In this document: in pieces, positions 7,493 through 15,649 of the stretch
How positions within the stretch are numbered: the stretch's first letter is position 1
Layout of the letters: each line of letters starts with the position of its first letter
Made by a program: the position numbers and the translations under genes
The notes under the pieces: model-generated
Database searches by the model: none
Seen by the model: only the letters and a program-made list of their open reading frames with translations
What the model was told of the DNA's origin: nothing
Assembly: GCF_900100765.1 (NCBI RefSeq)
Contig: NZ_FNFO01000012.1
Span: 1 to 64,000 of the forward strand
Direction of reading: 5' to 3'
Length of the DNA: 64,000 nucleotides
Source: Catalinimonas alkaloidigena
Lineage (GTDB): Bacteria > Bacteroidota > Bacteroidia > Cytophagales > Flexibacteraceae

Positions 7493-9016
7493 ATGCCATC
7501 CCTTTTGGTAGGGCAGGTATTTGCTATTTCCCGAAAGAGGGCAGCCGTGTGCTGCCCTCTTTTCCTTTTATTGCTGCCGTTGGTGGGGCTGGCCCAATCG
7601 TCCGATTTCCGCTACGACGTACCGCTCCAACGCGCCCACGAGGCCTTGCTGCAATTGCGTCTGGACGAGGCGTGCCGCCAACTGGCCGGGCTGCGTGCTC
7701 AGCAGCCCTCTAACGGGATGGTGCTCTGGCTCGAAAACTACGCCGACGTGGCTGTGTTGCTGACCCGGGAAGAGCACCACGAATACGAACGCCGCAAACC
7801 GCACGAAGCGGCCCGTCTCAAAGCGCTGGCCCAGCTCGACGCCCGCTCTCCTTATTACCTCTTTACGCAGGCGGAAGTCAAACTTCAGTGGGCCATTGTT
7901 CATTACCGTTTCGGCGAAAACTGGGCCGCCGCGCGGGGCATCTGGCAGGCCTGGCAGTGGCTGAAAGAAAACGACCGCAAGTTTCCGGACTTTGCCCTGC
8001 ATCAGAAATCGCTGGGTGTTCTGCACGTGCTGCTCGGCTCCATTCCCGAGAAATACGATTGGATGATGGCACTGCTCGGTTTGCGGGGCGACGTGCAGGA
8101 AGGCATGGCCCGACTGGTCCGCGCCGCCGAAACCACCGGCCCCACACAAACCGAAGCCGCCTTTCTGCGTGCGTTGCTACAGCATTACGTTTTGCGGCAG
8201 GACCAGGCAGCGCTTCAGGCGCTCGACTCGCTGCGGCAACGCCATCCTGACAACGAGTTGATCGACTTTTTCTACCTCAATTCGCTCCTGAAGTCGTCGC
8301 AGAACGAAAAAGCGCTGGCGCTGTACCGGCCGGAACGCTTCGACAGCACGTATCTGCCATTGCCGTTTTACCCGTACCTGCGCGGGGAAATGTTGCTCTA
8401 CCGGGGGGATTACGACGCTGCGGCAACTCAACTGGCGCAGTTTGTGGGCAGCTATACCGGCCACAATCACCTGAAAGACGGCTATTACAAACTGTTTCTG
8501 GCCTACTGGCTCAGCCACCAGGAAACGGCGGCCCAAGCAGCACTGGCGCACATCAAAAACATGGGGACCACACTTACGGACGCCGACCGTTACGCGCTAC
8601 GATTCGCCGAGGATCAGCCCCTGCCCCACCGCGCTCTGTTGCGCGCCCGCCTCTTTTCCGACGGCGGATATTATGAGGAAGCCCAGGCGACGCTCCGTAC
8701 GAAGCGTGCCGACGATTTTAAAAACCTGCGCGACCAAACGGAGTTTTATTACCGTCAGGGACGGATTTATCAATTGCAGGGCAAGTCCGCTGAGGCGCTG
8801 CAGCTGTACGCACAGACCATCCGCACGGGCGGCGAACACCCCTGGTACTATGCGCCCAACGCCGCGCTGCAATCGGGGTATCTTCTGCTGGCGCGAGGCG
8901 AGCTGGAAGGAGCGCAGCAGTCGTTTCGGCAGGCCCTCTCGTTCCCGGATCATCCGTATAAAGACAGTATCGACAACAAAGCCCGCGCCGCCTTACAGCA
9001 GCTTCGCCATCGCTAG
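7493..9016 (+). CDS. Exported tetratricopeptide-repeat protein
   Basis: A 507-residue protein with an N-terminal signal sequence: the basic patch SRKRAA is followed by the hydrophobic core CCPLFLLLLPLVGLA, and cleavage is likely after residue 35. The rest is alpha-helical TPR-like repeats (for example FYYRQGRIYQLQGKSAEALQ near 412-431), so it is probably a periplasmic or outer-membrane-associated scaffold. The start at 7493 is 3 bases after the previous stop, but a perfect terminator-like hairpin (7534-7562) lies inside the signal-peptide codons. Either the transcript is attenuated here, or translation starts later than assigned. pabB begins 3 bases after its stop. No specific function can be assigned. 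Confidence 0.75.
   Translation: MPSLLVGQVFAISRKRAAVCCPLFLLLLPLVGLAQSSDFRYDVPLQRAHEALLQLRLDEACRQLAGLRAQQPSNGMVLWLENYADVAVLLTREEHHEYERRKPHEAARLKALAQLDARSPYYLFTQAEVKLQWAIVHYRFGENWAAARGIWQAWQWLKENDRKFPDFALHQKSLGVLHVLLGSIPEKYDWMMALLGLRGDVQEGMARLVRAAETTGPTQTEAAFLRALLQHYVLRQDQAALQALDSLRQRHPDNELIDFFYLNSLLKSSQNEKALALYRPERFDSTYLPLPFYPYLRGEMLLYRGDYDAAATQLAQFVGSYTGHNHLKDGYYKLFLAYWLSHQETAAQAALAHIKNMGTTLTDADRYALRFAEDQPLPHRALLRARLFSDGGYYEEAQATLRTKRADDFKNLRDQTEFYYRQGRIYQLQGKSAEALQLYAQTIRTGGEHPWYYAPNAALQSGYLLLARGELEGAQQSFRQALSFPDHPYKDSIDNKARAALQQLRHR
7534..7570 (+). terminator. Intrinsic terminator/attenuator inside the start of the TPR gene
   Basis: AAAGAGGGCAGC (7534-7545) pairs with GCTGCCCTCTTT (7551-7562) around a 5-base loop, giving a perfect 12-bp stem. 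It is followed on the plus strand by T-rich sequence (TCCTTTTATT). It has the form of an intrinsic terminator for the Nif3/zinc-ribbon transcript but lies about 40 bases into the following open reading frame. Confidence 0.75.
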
Positions 9017-9019
9017 TCT

Positions 9020-10291
9020 ATGGAAACGCAGTACTTCCCGGTTGAAGATCTGGCTACGTTCCGCCAGCAGGCGTTGCGGTGGGCCAGTCGGCAGGAGCCG
9101 GTTCTCTACCTGAATCCCAACGACCTTGCCTATCCGCACGGTGCCTTCCGGCACCTGCTGGCCGTCGGCGCACGGCGCGTGCTGCCCGTCACGCCACAGT
9201 TCTTCGATCGGTTGGCCGACTTTCACCAAGGGCGGTGGCTCTTCGGCTATTTTGGCTACGATCTGAAGAACCAACTCGAACGCCTGCACAGCCACCACCC
9301 CGACCGCATCGGTTTTCCGGACGCCTTTTTCTTTGAACCGCTGGTGCTGCTGTTCCTGGACGAAACTCGCGTCGGCATTGGGTCCGATCAGCCGCAAAGC
9401 ATTTACGAAGCCATTCGGGCGGAACCGCGTTCTGAAACCAAAGCCACTAACAACCCCGTACAGCTTCGGGCTTCTGTCGACCGGGCTACCTACGTGCAAA
9501 ACGTCGCCCACATCCGGCAGCACATCGAGGAAGGCGATGTGTATGAACTGAATTACTGCACCGAATTTTTTGCTGAAGAAGCTACGCTCGATCCGCTGGC
9601 CACGTACCTCGCTTTGAACGCCCGGTCGCCCACGCCGTTTTCAGCTTTTCTACGACTTGGCGAGCGGTACCTGATGTGCGCCTCGCCCGAACGCTTCCTG
9701 AAAAAAGAAGGCGCTCACATCATTTCGCAGCCGATCAAAGGCACCATCCCGCGCTCGCGCCACACCATGACCGACGCCCGTCTGCGCCACGCCCTGTACC
9801 ACAGCCCCAAAGAGCGGGCGGAAAACATGATGATTGTCGACTTGGTGCGCAACGATCTGGCCCGGAGTGCGCAACCCGGCACCGTTCAGGTCGACGAGCT
9901 TTTCGGCATTTACCCGTTTCGCCATCTTCACCAGATGATTTCGACCATCAGCGCGCAACTGCGTCCTGACCTTTCTTTTGTCGACGCAATTCGCTGCGCC
10001 TTTCCGATGGGCAGCATGACCGGAGCACCCAAGATCCGAGCGATGGCGTTGATCGAACAGTACGAAAACCGGCGCCGGGGACTGTTCTCAGGCGCGGTCG
10101 GCTACATGACCCCCGAAGGCGATTTCGATTTCAACGTCGTGATCCGCAGTCTGTTCTACCACACTACCACACAAACGCTTTCGTTTCAGGTAGGCAGCGC
10201 CATTACCTACGATTCCGTGGCCGCCCGCGAGTGGGACGAGTGCCAGCTAAAAGCCCGCGCCATCCGCGAGGTGCTGGAAAAGCGCTTGTAG
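9020..10291 (+). CDS. pabB: Aminodeoxychorismate synthase component I
   Basis: A 423-residue chorismate-utilising enzyme that makes 4-amino-4-deoxychorismate from chorismate and ammonia for folate synthesis. The family signature regions are present: QPIKGTIPRS near 237-246, ENMMIVDLVRNDL near 273, and the GSMTGAPKIRAM block near 334. The Lys at position 240 (PIKGT) is the residue typical of PabB; anthranilate synthase TrpE has PIAGT there. This favours pabB over trpE. No amidotransferase (PabA) domain is fused, so that subunit must be encoded elsewhere. The start is 3 bases after the TPR gene stop, suggesting co-transcription. folC, another folate gene, lies at 27.5 kb in the same window. Confidence 0.9.
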   Translation: METQYFPVEDLATFRQQALRWASRQEPVLYLNPNDLAYPHGAFRHLLAVGARRVLPVTPQFFDRLADFHQGRWLFGYFGYDLKNQLERLHSHHPDRIGFPDAFFFEPLVLLFLDETRVGIGSDQPQSIYEAIRAEPRSETKATNNPVQLRASVDRATYVQNVAHIRQHIEEGDVYELNYCTEFFAEEATLDPLATYLALNARSPTPFSAFLRLGERYLMCASPERFLKKEGAHIISQPIKGTIPRSRHTMTDARLRHALYHSPKERAENMMIVDLVRNDLARSAQPGTVQVDELFGIYPFRHLHQMISTISAQLRPDLSFVDAIRCAFPMGSMTGAPKIRAMALIEQYENRRRGLFSGAVGYMTPEGDFDFNVVIRSLFYHTTTQTLSFQVGSAITYDSVAAREWDECQLKARAIREVLEKRL

Positions 10292-10428
10292 GTAAACAGT
10301 ACCAACGATAGGATGCAAAGACCGATCTTGTATTGGCGTACCATAACTTTTGATTCAATCACCGATTAACGCCATGAACCGCTCAACCAATAAGCAATCA
10401 TTGGTTAGCTTTGGCCCTTTACCTGCTT

Positions 10429-11493
10429 ATGGCCCGAAAGCCCAAATCTTCTGCCCGCGAATGGACTGAAGCGATTCTTTTTGCAGTAGTCGCCGCCACG
10501 CTGATCCGATGGCTGTTTTTAGAAGCCTTCACCATTCCGAGCCCCTCCATGGAAAAAACGCTCCTCGTGGGCGATTTTCTCTTTGTCAGTAAAATTCATT
10601 ACGGAGCACGCACGCCCCAGACGCCCCTCCAGGTGCCGTTGACTCACCAGACGCTCTGGGGTACCGACCAGCCCTCCTATTCCACCAGGCTCCAGTGGCC
10701 CATGTTCCGGTTGCCGGGCATTTCGCACGTGCAGCGCAACGACGTAGTCGTCTTCAACTTTCCGCCCGAGCTCGATCATCCCGTCGACCTCAAAACGCAC
10801 TACATCAAGCGCTGTCTGGCCGTGGGAGGCGATACGCTCCAAATCCGGAACCGTCAGGTGTACATCAACGGAGAAGCCGCGCCCAATCCGACAGAGATGC
10901 AATTCAGTTACCTGCTCGAGGTCGGGACGGTCGAACTCAAACCCGCGTTCTTCAAGCAGTGGGACATTCGGGAGTGGCAGCGGGTACCGGGCGGTTTCAA
11001 AATCTACACGACGCCGGCCATTGCCGATTCGCTGCGGAACGAAGCACAGGTCAAGCGCCTGGAGCCGTTGGAAGAACAACCCGGCGTCGCCGACAATTAC
11101 GTTTTTCCCAACGCCGCCGCCCTTTTTCCCTGGAATCAGGACAACTTCGGGCCGTTGTGGATTCCGGCCGAGGGCGGCACCCTCCCGATGACGAAAGAAA
11201 ACGTGGCACTCTATGGGGAGACGATCCGCCGGTACGAACATCTGCGCAAAGTCGAACTTAAAGACAACCAACTGCTGATCGACGGGGCACCGGTGCAGGA
11301 ATATACGTTCCGACAGAACTACTATTTTATGATGGGCGACAACCGCCACAACTCGCTCGACTCGCGTTACTGGGGCTTTGTGCCAGAAGACCACATCGTC
11401 GGCAAAGCCATTTTTATCTGGATGTCGATGGAACGGGAAAACAAAGGCACCGACGGCGTGCGGTGGAACCGGATTTTCCAGGCCATCCGGTGA
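10429..11493 (+). CDS. lepB: Signal peptidase I
   Basis: A 354-residue inner-membrane serine protease that removes signal peptides from exported proteins. An N-terminal membrane anchor (about 14-34) is followed by the box B motif with catalytic Ser40 (SPSM), the box D Lys127 (YIKRCLAVGGD) and box E GDNRHNSLDSR near 303-313. A long insertion of roughly 140 residues between boxes C/D and E is typical of Bacteroidota LepB. I chose the ATG at 10429; an in-frame TTG at 10411 would add six residues. A 7-bp inverted repeat (AACCAAT at 10385-10391 with ATTGGTT at 10400-10406) sits just upstream. Monocistronic-looking, with 137 bases to pabB. Confidence 0.93.
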   Translation: MARKPKSSAREWTEAILFAVVAATLIRWLFLEAFTIPSPSMEKTLLVGDFLFVSKIHYGARTPQTPLQVPLTHQTLWGTDQPSYSTRLQWPMFRLPGISHVQRNDVVVFNFPPELDHPVDLKTHYIKRCLAVGGDTLQIRNRQVYINGEAAPNPTEMQFSYLLEVGTVELKPAFFKQWDIREWQRVPGGFKIYTTPAIADSLRNEAQVKRLEPLEEQPGVADNYVFPNAAALFPWNQDNFGPLWIPAEGGTLPMTKENVALYGETIRRYEHLRKVELKDNQLLIDGAPVQEYTFRQNYYFMMGDNRHNSLDSRYWGFVPEDHIVGKAIFIWMSMERENKGTDGVRWNRIFQAIR

Positions 11494-11647
11494 ATGGAAG
11501 GCGCTGATTACGACTCGTCGCATGAAGTCAACCTGTTCAGCGCCCGATTATCTCTAAAATTGAGTACAAAGGCCACGACTCGTGTTTCTCTATACCTGAA
11601 TACCTATATAATACGTCTCTTCACAGAACTGCTACTTTCCCATCGCT

Positions 11648-13972
11648 ATGGTGCGTTGTCTTCTCTTTTGCCTCTTGGGTCTGTTGGGATCGGCGGGGGC
11701 TTACGCCCAAACGTCCGAAATCCGGGGGTTTCTGTACGATGCGGCCAGCGGTGAGCCGCTTCTGTATACGCCCGTTTTTCTGGTGGGCACTTCGTACGGC
11801 GCAGTTACGGACGTAAACGGCTACTTCAGCCTCAACCGCATCCCGCCCGGCGACTACACGCTACGGGCGACTTCGCTCGGTTACGACACCCTAACCGAAG
11901 CGGTCTCGGTTACGGCCGGGCAAATCCTGACGCGCAAACTCTACCTGAACGAACAGGTACAAGAACTCCAGACGGTTGAAGTCCGCAGCACGCGCATCCC
12001 GAAAGAAAGCGTGGTGAACGCTTCGGTCACGACCATCACGCCCCAGCAGATCAAACTGTTGCCCAGCGTCGGGGGTGCCCCCGACGTAGCGCAATACCTC
12101 CAAACCATTCCCGGCGTGATTTTTACCGGTGATCAGGGCGGTCAGCTCTACATCCGGGGCGGTACGCCGGTGCAGTCGCTGTTTCTGCTCGATGGCATGA
12201 TCATCTACAACCCGTTGCATTCCATCGGGTTGTTCTCCGTATTCGATACCGACATTCTGAAAAGCGTCGACGTCTATACGGGCGGTTTCGGGGCAGAATA
12301 CGGTGCCCGTACCTCGGCGGTCGTGGACCTGCACACGGCCGATGGCAACAAAAACCGCCTGACGGGCCAACTCGGGGCCAATCCGTTTACTGCCAAACTG
12401 ACGCTGGAAGGGCCTCTGAAAAAAGCTGACGCCAACGGCACCGCCATCACGTTTCTGCTGAGCGGCCGCACCTCCTACCTGAATCGCACGTCCACCACGC
12501 TCTACGACTACGCCCAAACCAGCAACGCCGTGCAGTCGAACGCGGGCCTCCCTTACCAGTTCAACGATTTCTACGGCAAGGTGACCCTTTCGGGGGCGGG
12601 GGGCAGCAAGCTTAGCCTGTTCGGGTTCAACTTCAACGACCGGGCCGACCTAGGCTATCCGTTCAGCTTTGGCTGGGATTCGTGGGGAGCGGGTTCCAAC
12701 TTCCTTCTTCTGTTCAACGGCTCGTCGGTGGTAATGGAAGGGCGCTTTGCTTACAGCCAGTACCAGATTGGCCTGACGGAAGCCACGGCCGCACCCCGCG
12801 AAAGCAGCATCGGGAGTTTCAACGGCGGGCTCGATTTCACCTACTACTTGGGCAAGAGTGACCTGAAATATGGATTCGGGGTGATTGGCAACAACACCAG
12901 TTTTACCTCGGCCGGTACGCCCACGCAGCGGCAGTTGTTGTACGACCTCAAGGCCTTCAATACCGAACTCTTTGGGTACGCCCGCTACCGGATTGTACAC
13001 CCGCGTTTTGTACTGGAACCCGGCTTTCGGGTGCATTATTACGCCTCGCTCAACCAGATTTCGCCAGAACCGCGCCTCGGTGCCAAATTCAACCTGACCG
13101 ACCGGGTACGCCTGAAAGCGGCGACGGGGCTCTACTCGCAGAACCTGATCGCGACGCAATCGGACCGCGACGTGGTCAACCTGTTTACCGGCTTCGTTTC
13201 CAGTCCGGATCGCATTGCCGGGGCCGACGGCCAAACCGTCAGCGACCGGCTGCAACGGGCGTTTCACCTGGTCACGGGGGTGGAATGGGATCTCAACGAC
13301 GACCTGGAACTGAACGTAGAGCCTTACCTGAAACAGTTCGGGCAGGTGATCAACGTGAACCGGGAACGGCTCCGCTCCAGCGATCCGGAATTTATTGTCG
13401 AGCAGGGACTCGCACGTGGGGTCGATGTGTCGCTGCGCTACGTGCAAGGTTCTCTGCTGTTGCAAGGCACTTATTCGCTGGCGGAAGTGACGCGCCAGTA
13501 CGATACGCGCGAAGGCCTCCCCCTTACGTACTACCCCAACTTCGACCGGCGGCACAACGTGAACCTGCTCGGCGTGCTATCGTTCGGCGCCCGGCAGGAC
13601 TGGGAAGTCAGCGCCCGCTGGAATCTGGGCTCCGGTTTTCCGTTTACGCAAACCCAGGGATTTTACGAGAACCTGAGTTTCGGGAACGACCTGAGCGTAG
13701 ACCTGAGTCAGTTGAACGGGAATCTGGGCATTCTTTACACGAGCGACTTCGACCCGACGCTGCTCAACGCCGGGCGGCTCCCCTACTACCACCGCCTGGA
13801 CCTTTCTCTGAAGAAAACGTTTACACTGAATCGTTACTCCAAGTTTGAGATCAACGCCGGGGTGACCAACGCCTACAACCGAAAGAATTTATTTTACTTC
13901 GATCGAGTGAATTACCAGCGCGTCAACCAGTTACCGATTCTGCCGACGCTGGGCGTCAACTGGTCTTTTTAA
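11648..13972 (+). CDS. TonB-dependent outer-membrane receptor with carboxypeptidase-like N-terminal domain
   Basis: A 774-residue outer-membrane receptor. Order of parts: signal peptide (1-20, ending AYA), a CarboxypepD_reg-like beta-sandwich (about 22-107), a TonB plug (about 120-230, with the LDGMIIYNP segment) and a 22-strand-type barrel to the C terminus, which ends in Phe. It imports a substrate through the outer membrane using TonB energy. No SusD partner follows, so it is not a classical Sus pair. A pectinesterase gene starts 16 bases after its stop, suggesting an operon and a pectin-related substrate, which is inference. Length and domain order fit the smaller SusC-unlike TonB receptors of Bacteroidota. 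Confidence 0.88.
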   Translation: MVRCLLFCLLGLLGSAGAYAQTSEIRGFLYDAASGEPLLYTPVFLVGTSYGAVTDVNGYFSLNRIPPGDYTLRATSLGYDTLTEAVSVTAGQILTRKLYLNEQVQELQTVEVRSTRIPKESVVNASVTTITPQQIKLLPSVGGAPDVAQYLQTIPGVIFTGDQGGQLYIRGGTPVQSLFLLDGMIIYNPLHSIGLFSVFDTDILKSVDVYTGGFGAEYGARTSAVVDLHTADGNKNRLTGQLGANPFTAKLTLEGPLKKADANGTAITFLLSGRTSYLNRTSTTLYDYAQTSNAVQSNAGLPYQFNDFYGKVTLSGAGGSKLSLFGFNFNDRADLGYPFSFGWDSWGAGSNFLLLFNGSSVVMEGRFAYSQYQIGLTEATAAPRESSIGSFNGGLDFTYYLGKSDLKYGFGVIGNNTSFTSAGTPTQRQLLYDLKAFNTELFGYARYRIVHPRFVLEPGFRVHYYASLNQISPEPRLGAKFNLTDRVRLKAATGLYSQNLIATQSDRDVVNLFTGFVSSPDRIAGADGQTVSDRLQRAFHLVTGVEWDLNDDLELNVEPYLKQFGQVINVNRERLRSSDPEFIVEQGLARGVDVSLRYVQGSLLLQGTYSLAEVTRQYDTREGLPLTYYPNFDRRHNVNLLGVLSFGARQDWEVSARWNLGSGFPFTQTQGFYENLSFGNDLSVDLSQLNGNLGILYTSDFDPTLLNAGRLPYYHRLDLSLKKTFTLNRYSKFEINAGVTNAYNRKNLFYFDRVNYQRVNQLPILPTLGVNWSF

Positions 13973-13988
13973 CCTTTTCCGCTTCATT

Positions 13989-14957
13989 ATGCCTTTTAAA
14001 ACGTTCGTCTTCTTCCTAATCACGCTGCTTGCTTCCGCTGCCCTTCACGCGCAAACGTCCTACGACCTGGTAGTGGCGGCCGACGGCAGTGGCGACTTCA
14101 CCACCATCCAGGCGGCATTCGATGCCGTGCCCGCACTGCGCAAAAACCGAACGCAGATTTTTGTCAAACCCGGTACGTACAAAGAAAAACTCACGCTACC
14201 CGCCAACAAAACGAACGTTTCGCTGATTGGCGAATATCCACACACTACGGTCATCACCTACGACGATTACGCTTCGAAAAAGAACCGGTTCGGCGAAGAG
14301 ATCGGCACGTCGGGTTCGTCAGGATTTTTCGTGTTCGGCGATGGCTTCATTGCCCGCAACCTTACCTTTCAGAACTCGGCGGGACCCGTAGGACAGGCCG
14401 TGGCGGTGCGCGTCGATGGCGACCAGGTTATTTTCGACAATTGTCGCTTCCTCGGTTTTCAGGACACCCTCTACCCGCACGGCGAAAAAAGCCGCCAGTA
14501 CTACCGCAACTGCTACGTGGAAGGCACGGTCGATTTTATTTTCGGCTGGTCGACGGCCGTATTCGAAGACTGCGAAATCTTCTGTAAAGAGAGCGGCTAC
14601 ATCACCGCCGCCTCTACGCTGGAAGAAACGCCCTACGGCTTTGTTTTCCTGCGCTGCAACCTCACGGGCAGCGCGCCCGCCCATTCCTTTTACCTGGGTC
14701 GTCCGTGGCGACCTTATGCCAAAACCGTATTTGTCGACTGCACCATGGGACCGCACATCAAACCCGAAGGCTGGCACAACTGGAACAAACCCGAGGCCGA
14801 ACAGACCAGTTTCTATGCTGAGTATAACAGCAAAGGGCCCGGTGCCGCGCCCAAAAAACGCGTGCGCTGGTCACACCAGCTGACCCCACCCGAAGCGCAG
14901 GCCTATACCCTCAGCAACATCTTCGGCGACTGGAATCCTCTGGCAGAACTGAAGTGA
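13989..14957 (+). CDS. Pectinesterase (carbohydrate esterase family 8)
   Basis: A 322-residue exported enzyme that removes methyl esters from homogalacturonan. Signal peptide 1-21 (ALHA/Q). Right-handed beta-helix motifs of the CE8 family are present: GSGDFTTIQAAFDAVP (34-48), the catalytic Asp159 (GFQDTLY), the second Asp182 in GTVDFIFG, and LGRPWRPYAK with Arg238 and Trp240. All key residues are intact and the length matches a single-domain enzyme. It lies 16 bases behind a TonB receptor gene and converges with the DUF998 gene only 4 bases away at its 3' end. It fits the plant cell wall theme seen again in the arabinose locus. Confidence 0.93.
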   Translation: MPFKTFVFFLITLLASAALHAQTSYDLVVAADGSGDFTTIQAAFDAVPALRKNRTQIFVKPGTYKEKLTLPANKTNVSLIGEYPHTTVITYDDYASKKNRFGEEIGTSGSSGFFVFGDGFIARNLTFQNSAGPVGQAVAVRVDGDQVIFDNCRFLGFQDTLYPHGEKSRQYYRNCYVEGTVDFIFGWSTAVFEDCEIFCKESGYITAASTLEETPYGFVFLRCNLTGSAPAHSFYLGRPWRPYAKTVFVDCTMGPHIKPEGWHNWNKPEAEQTSFYAEYNSKGPGAAPKKRVRWSHQLTPPEAQAYTLSNIFGDWNPLAELK

Positions 14958-14961
14958 TGTT

Positions 14962-15648
14962 TTATACGGGAACGGGATGCCCGTTCTGGGTACCGTCTCG
15001 CATAAAGTAGGCCAGCACCACCAGATACAGGTAATAAACTGCCGTAAACAAGCGTTGCCACAATCCTTCGTAGGCCCATGCCGGAACGGACCTGGAGGTG
15101 AGAAACAGCACAATGGCACTCGTCCCCAACACCAGTACCCCCCACGTGAAGCTGTGCATACGCGGGAAGCATGCCTTGGGAAAGAGCGGCAGGAGCACGA
15201 CCGGAATCAGCATCAGCCCAATGACCCCGATGCCACTGACCGCATTGTGCATGTATCCCAGGGGGGTCAACACACCGTCCACCCGGTTAGCCGGAAAAAT
15301 GCCGGAACCGATGCCCTCGCCTGCGGCATAGAGGCCAATGAGTTCACTGGCTCTGCGCACAGGTTTTCCGTAGGCCGCGAAGGTTTTGCGAAAGCCCACG
15401 GCGAACCAAAGAAGCAGTCCGCCCAAGAGGATCCACCAGGCCGACATTTCCGTGGCCAACGGGCTGGCCGCCGTGCCCAACACGCTCATGGGTTGACGCA
15501 GGTGACTGTAACCGGGGTAGAACGCTCCTCCTACGTAGGTCGCCAGAAAGTCGCCCCCACATCCCAACCAGCAGGCCCAGGCGGCCCCTTTTCTCCAGAA
15601 AGCAGCAACCGGGCGGGGTTGTAAGGGAAATAGTGATACGTTCTTCAT
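14962..15648 (-). CDS. DUF998 family integral membrane protein
   Basis: A 228-residue membrane protein with about six or seven hydrophobic segments spread along its length, matching DUF998 (a family of unknown role, distantly related to cytochrome b561/Frag1-like membrane proteins). I chose the ATG at 15648; a TTG at 15660 would overlap the previous gene. The ATG lies one base after the stop of mprF, so the two are almost certainly translated from one mRNA. This context suggests a job connected with membrane lipids, but there is no direct evidence. No catalytic motif is evident. Confidence 0.75.
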   Translation of the reverse strand: MKNVSLFPLQPRPVAAFWRKGAAWACWLGCGGDFLATYVGGAFYPGYSHLRQPMSVLGTAASPLATEMSAWWILLGGLLLWFAVGFRKTFAAYGKPVRRASELIGLYAAGEGIGSGIFPANRVDGVLTPLGYMHNAVSGIGVIGLMLIPVVLLPLFPKACFPRMHSFTWGVLVLGTSAIVLFLTSRSVPAWAYEGLWQRLFTAVYYLYLVVLAYFMRDGTQNGHPVPV

Positions 15649-15649
15649 G

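Noticed and set aside
9020-10291. Assignment as anthranilate synthase component I or isochorismate synthase
   Set aside because: The PIKGT motif with Lys240 is typical of PabB, while TrpE has PIAGT, and no trp genes are nearby.
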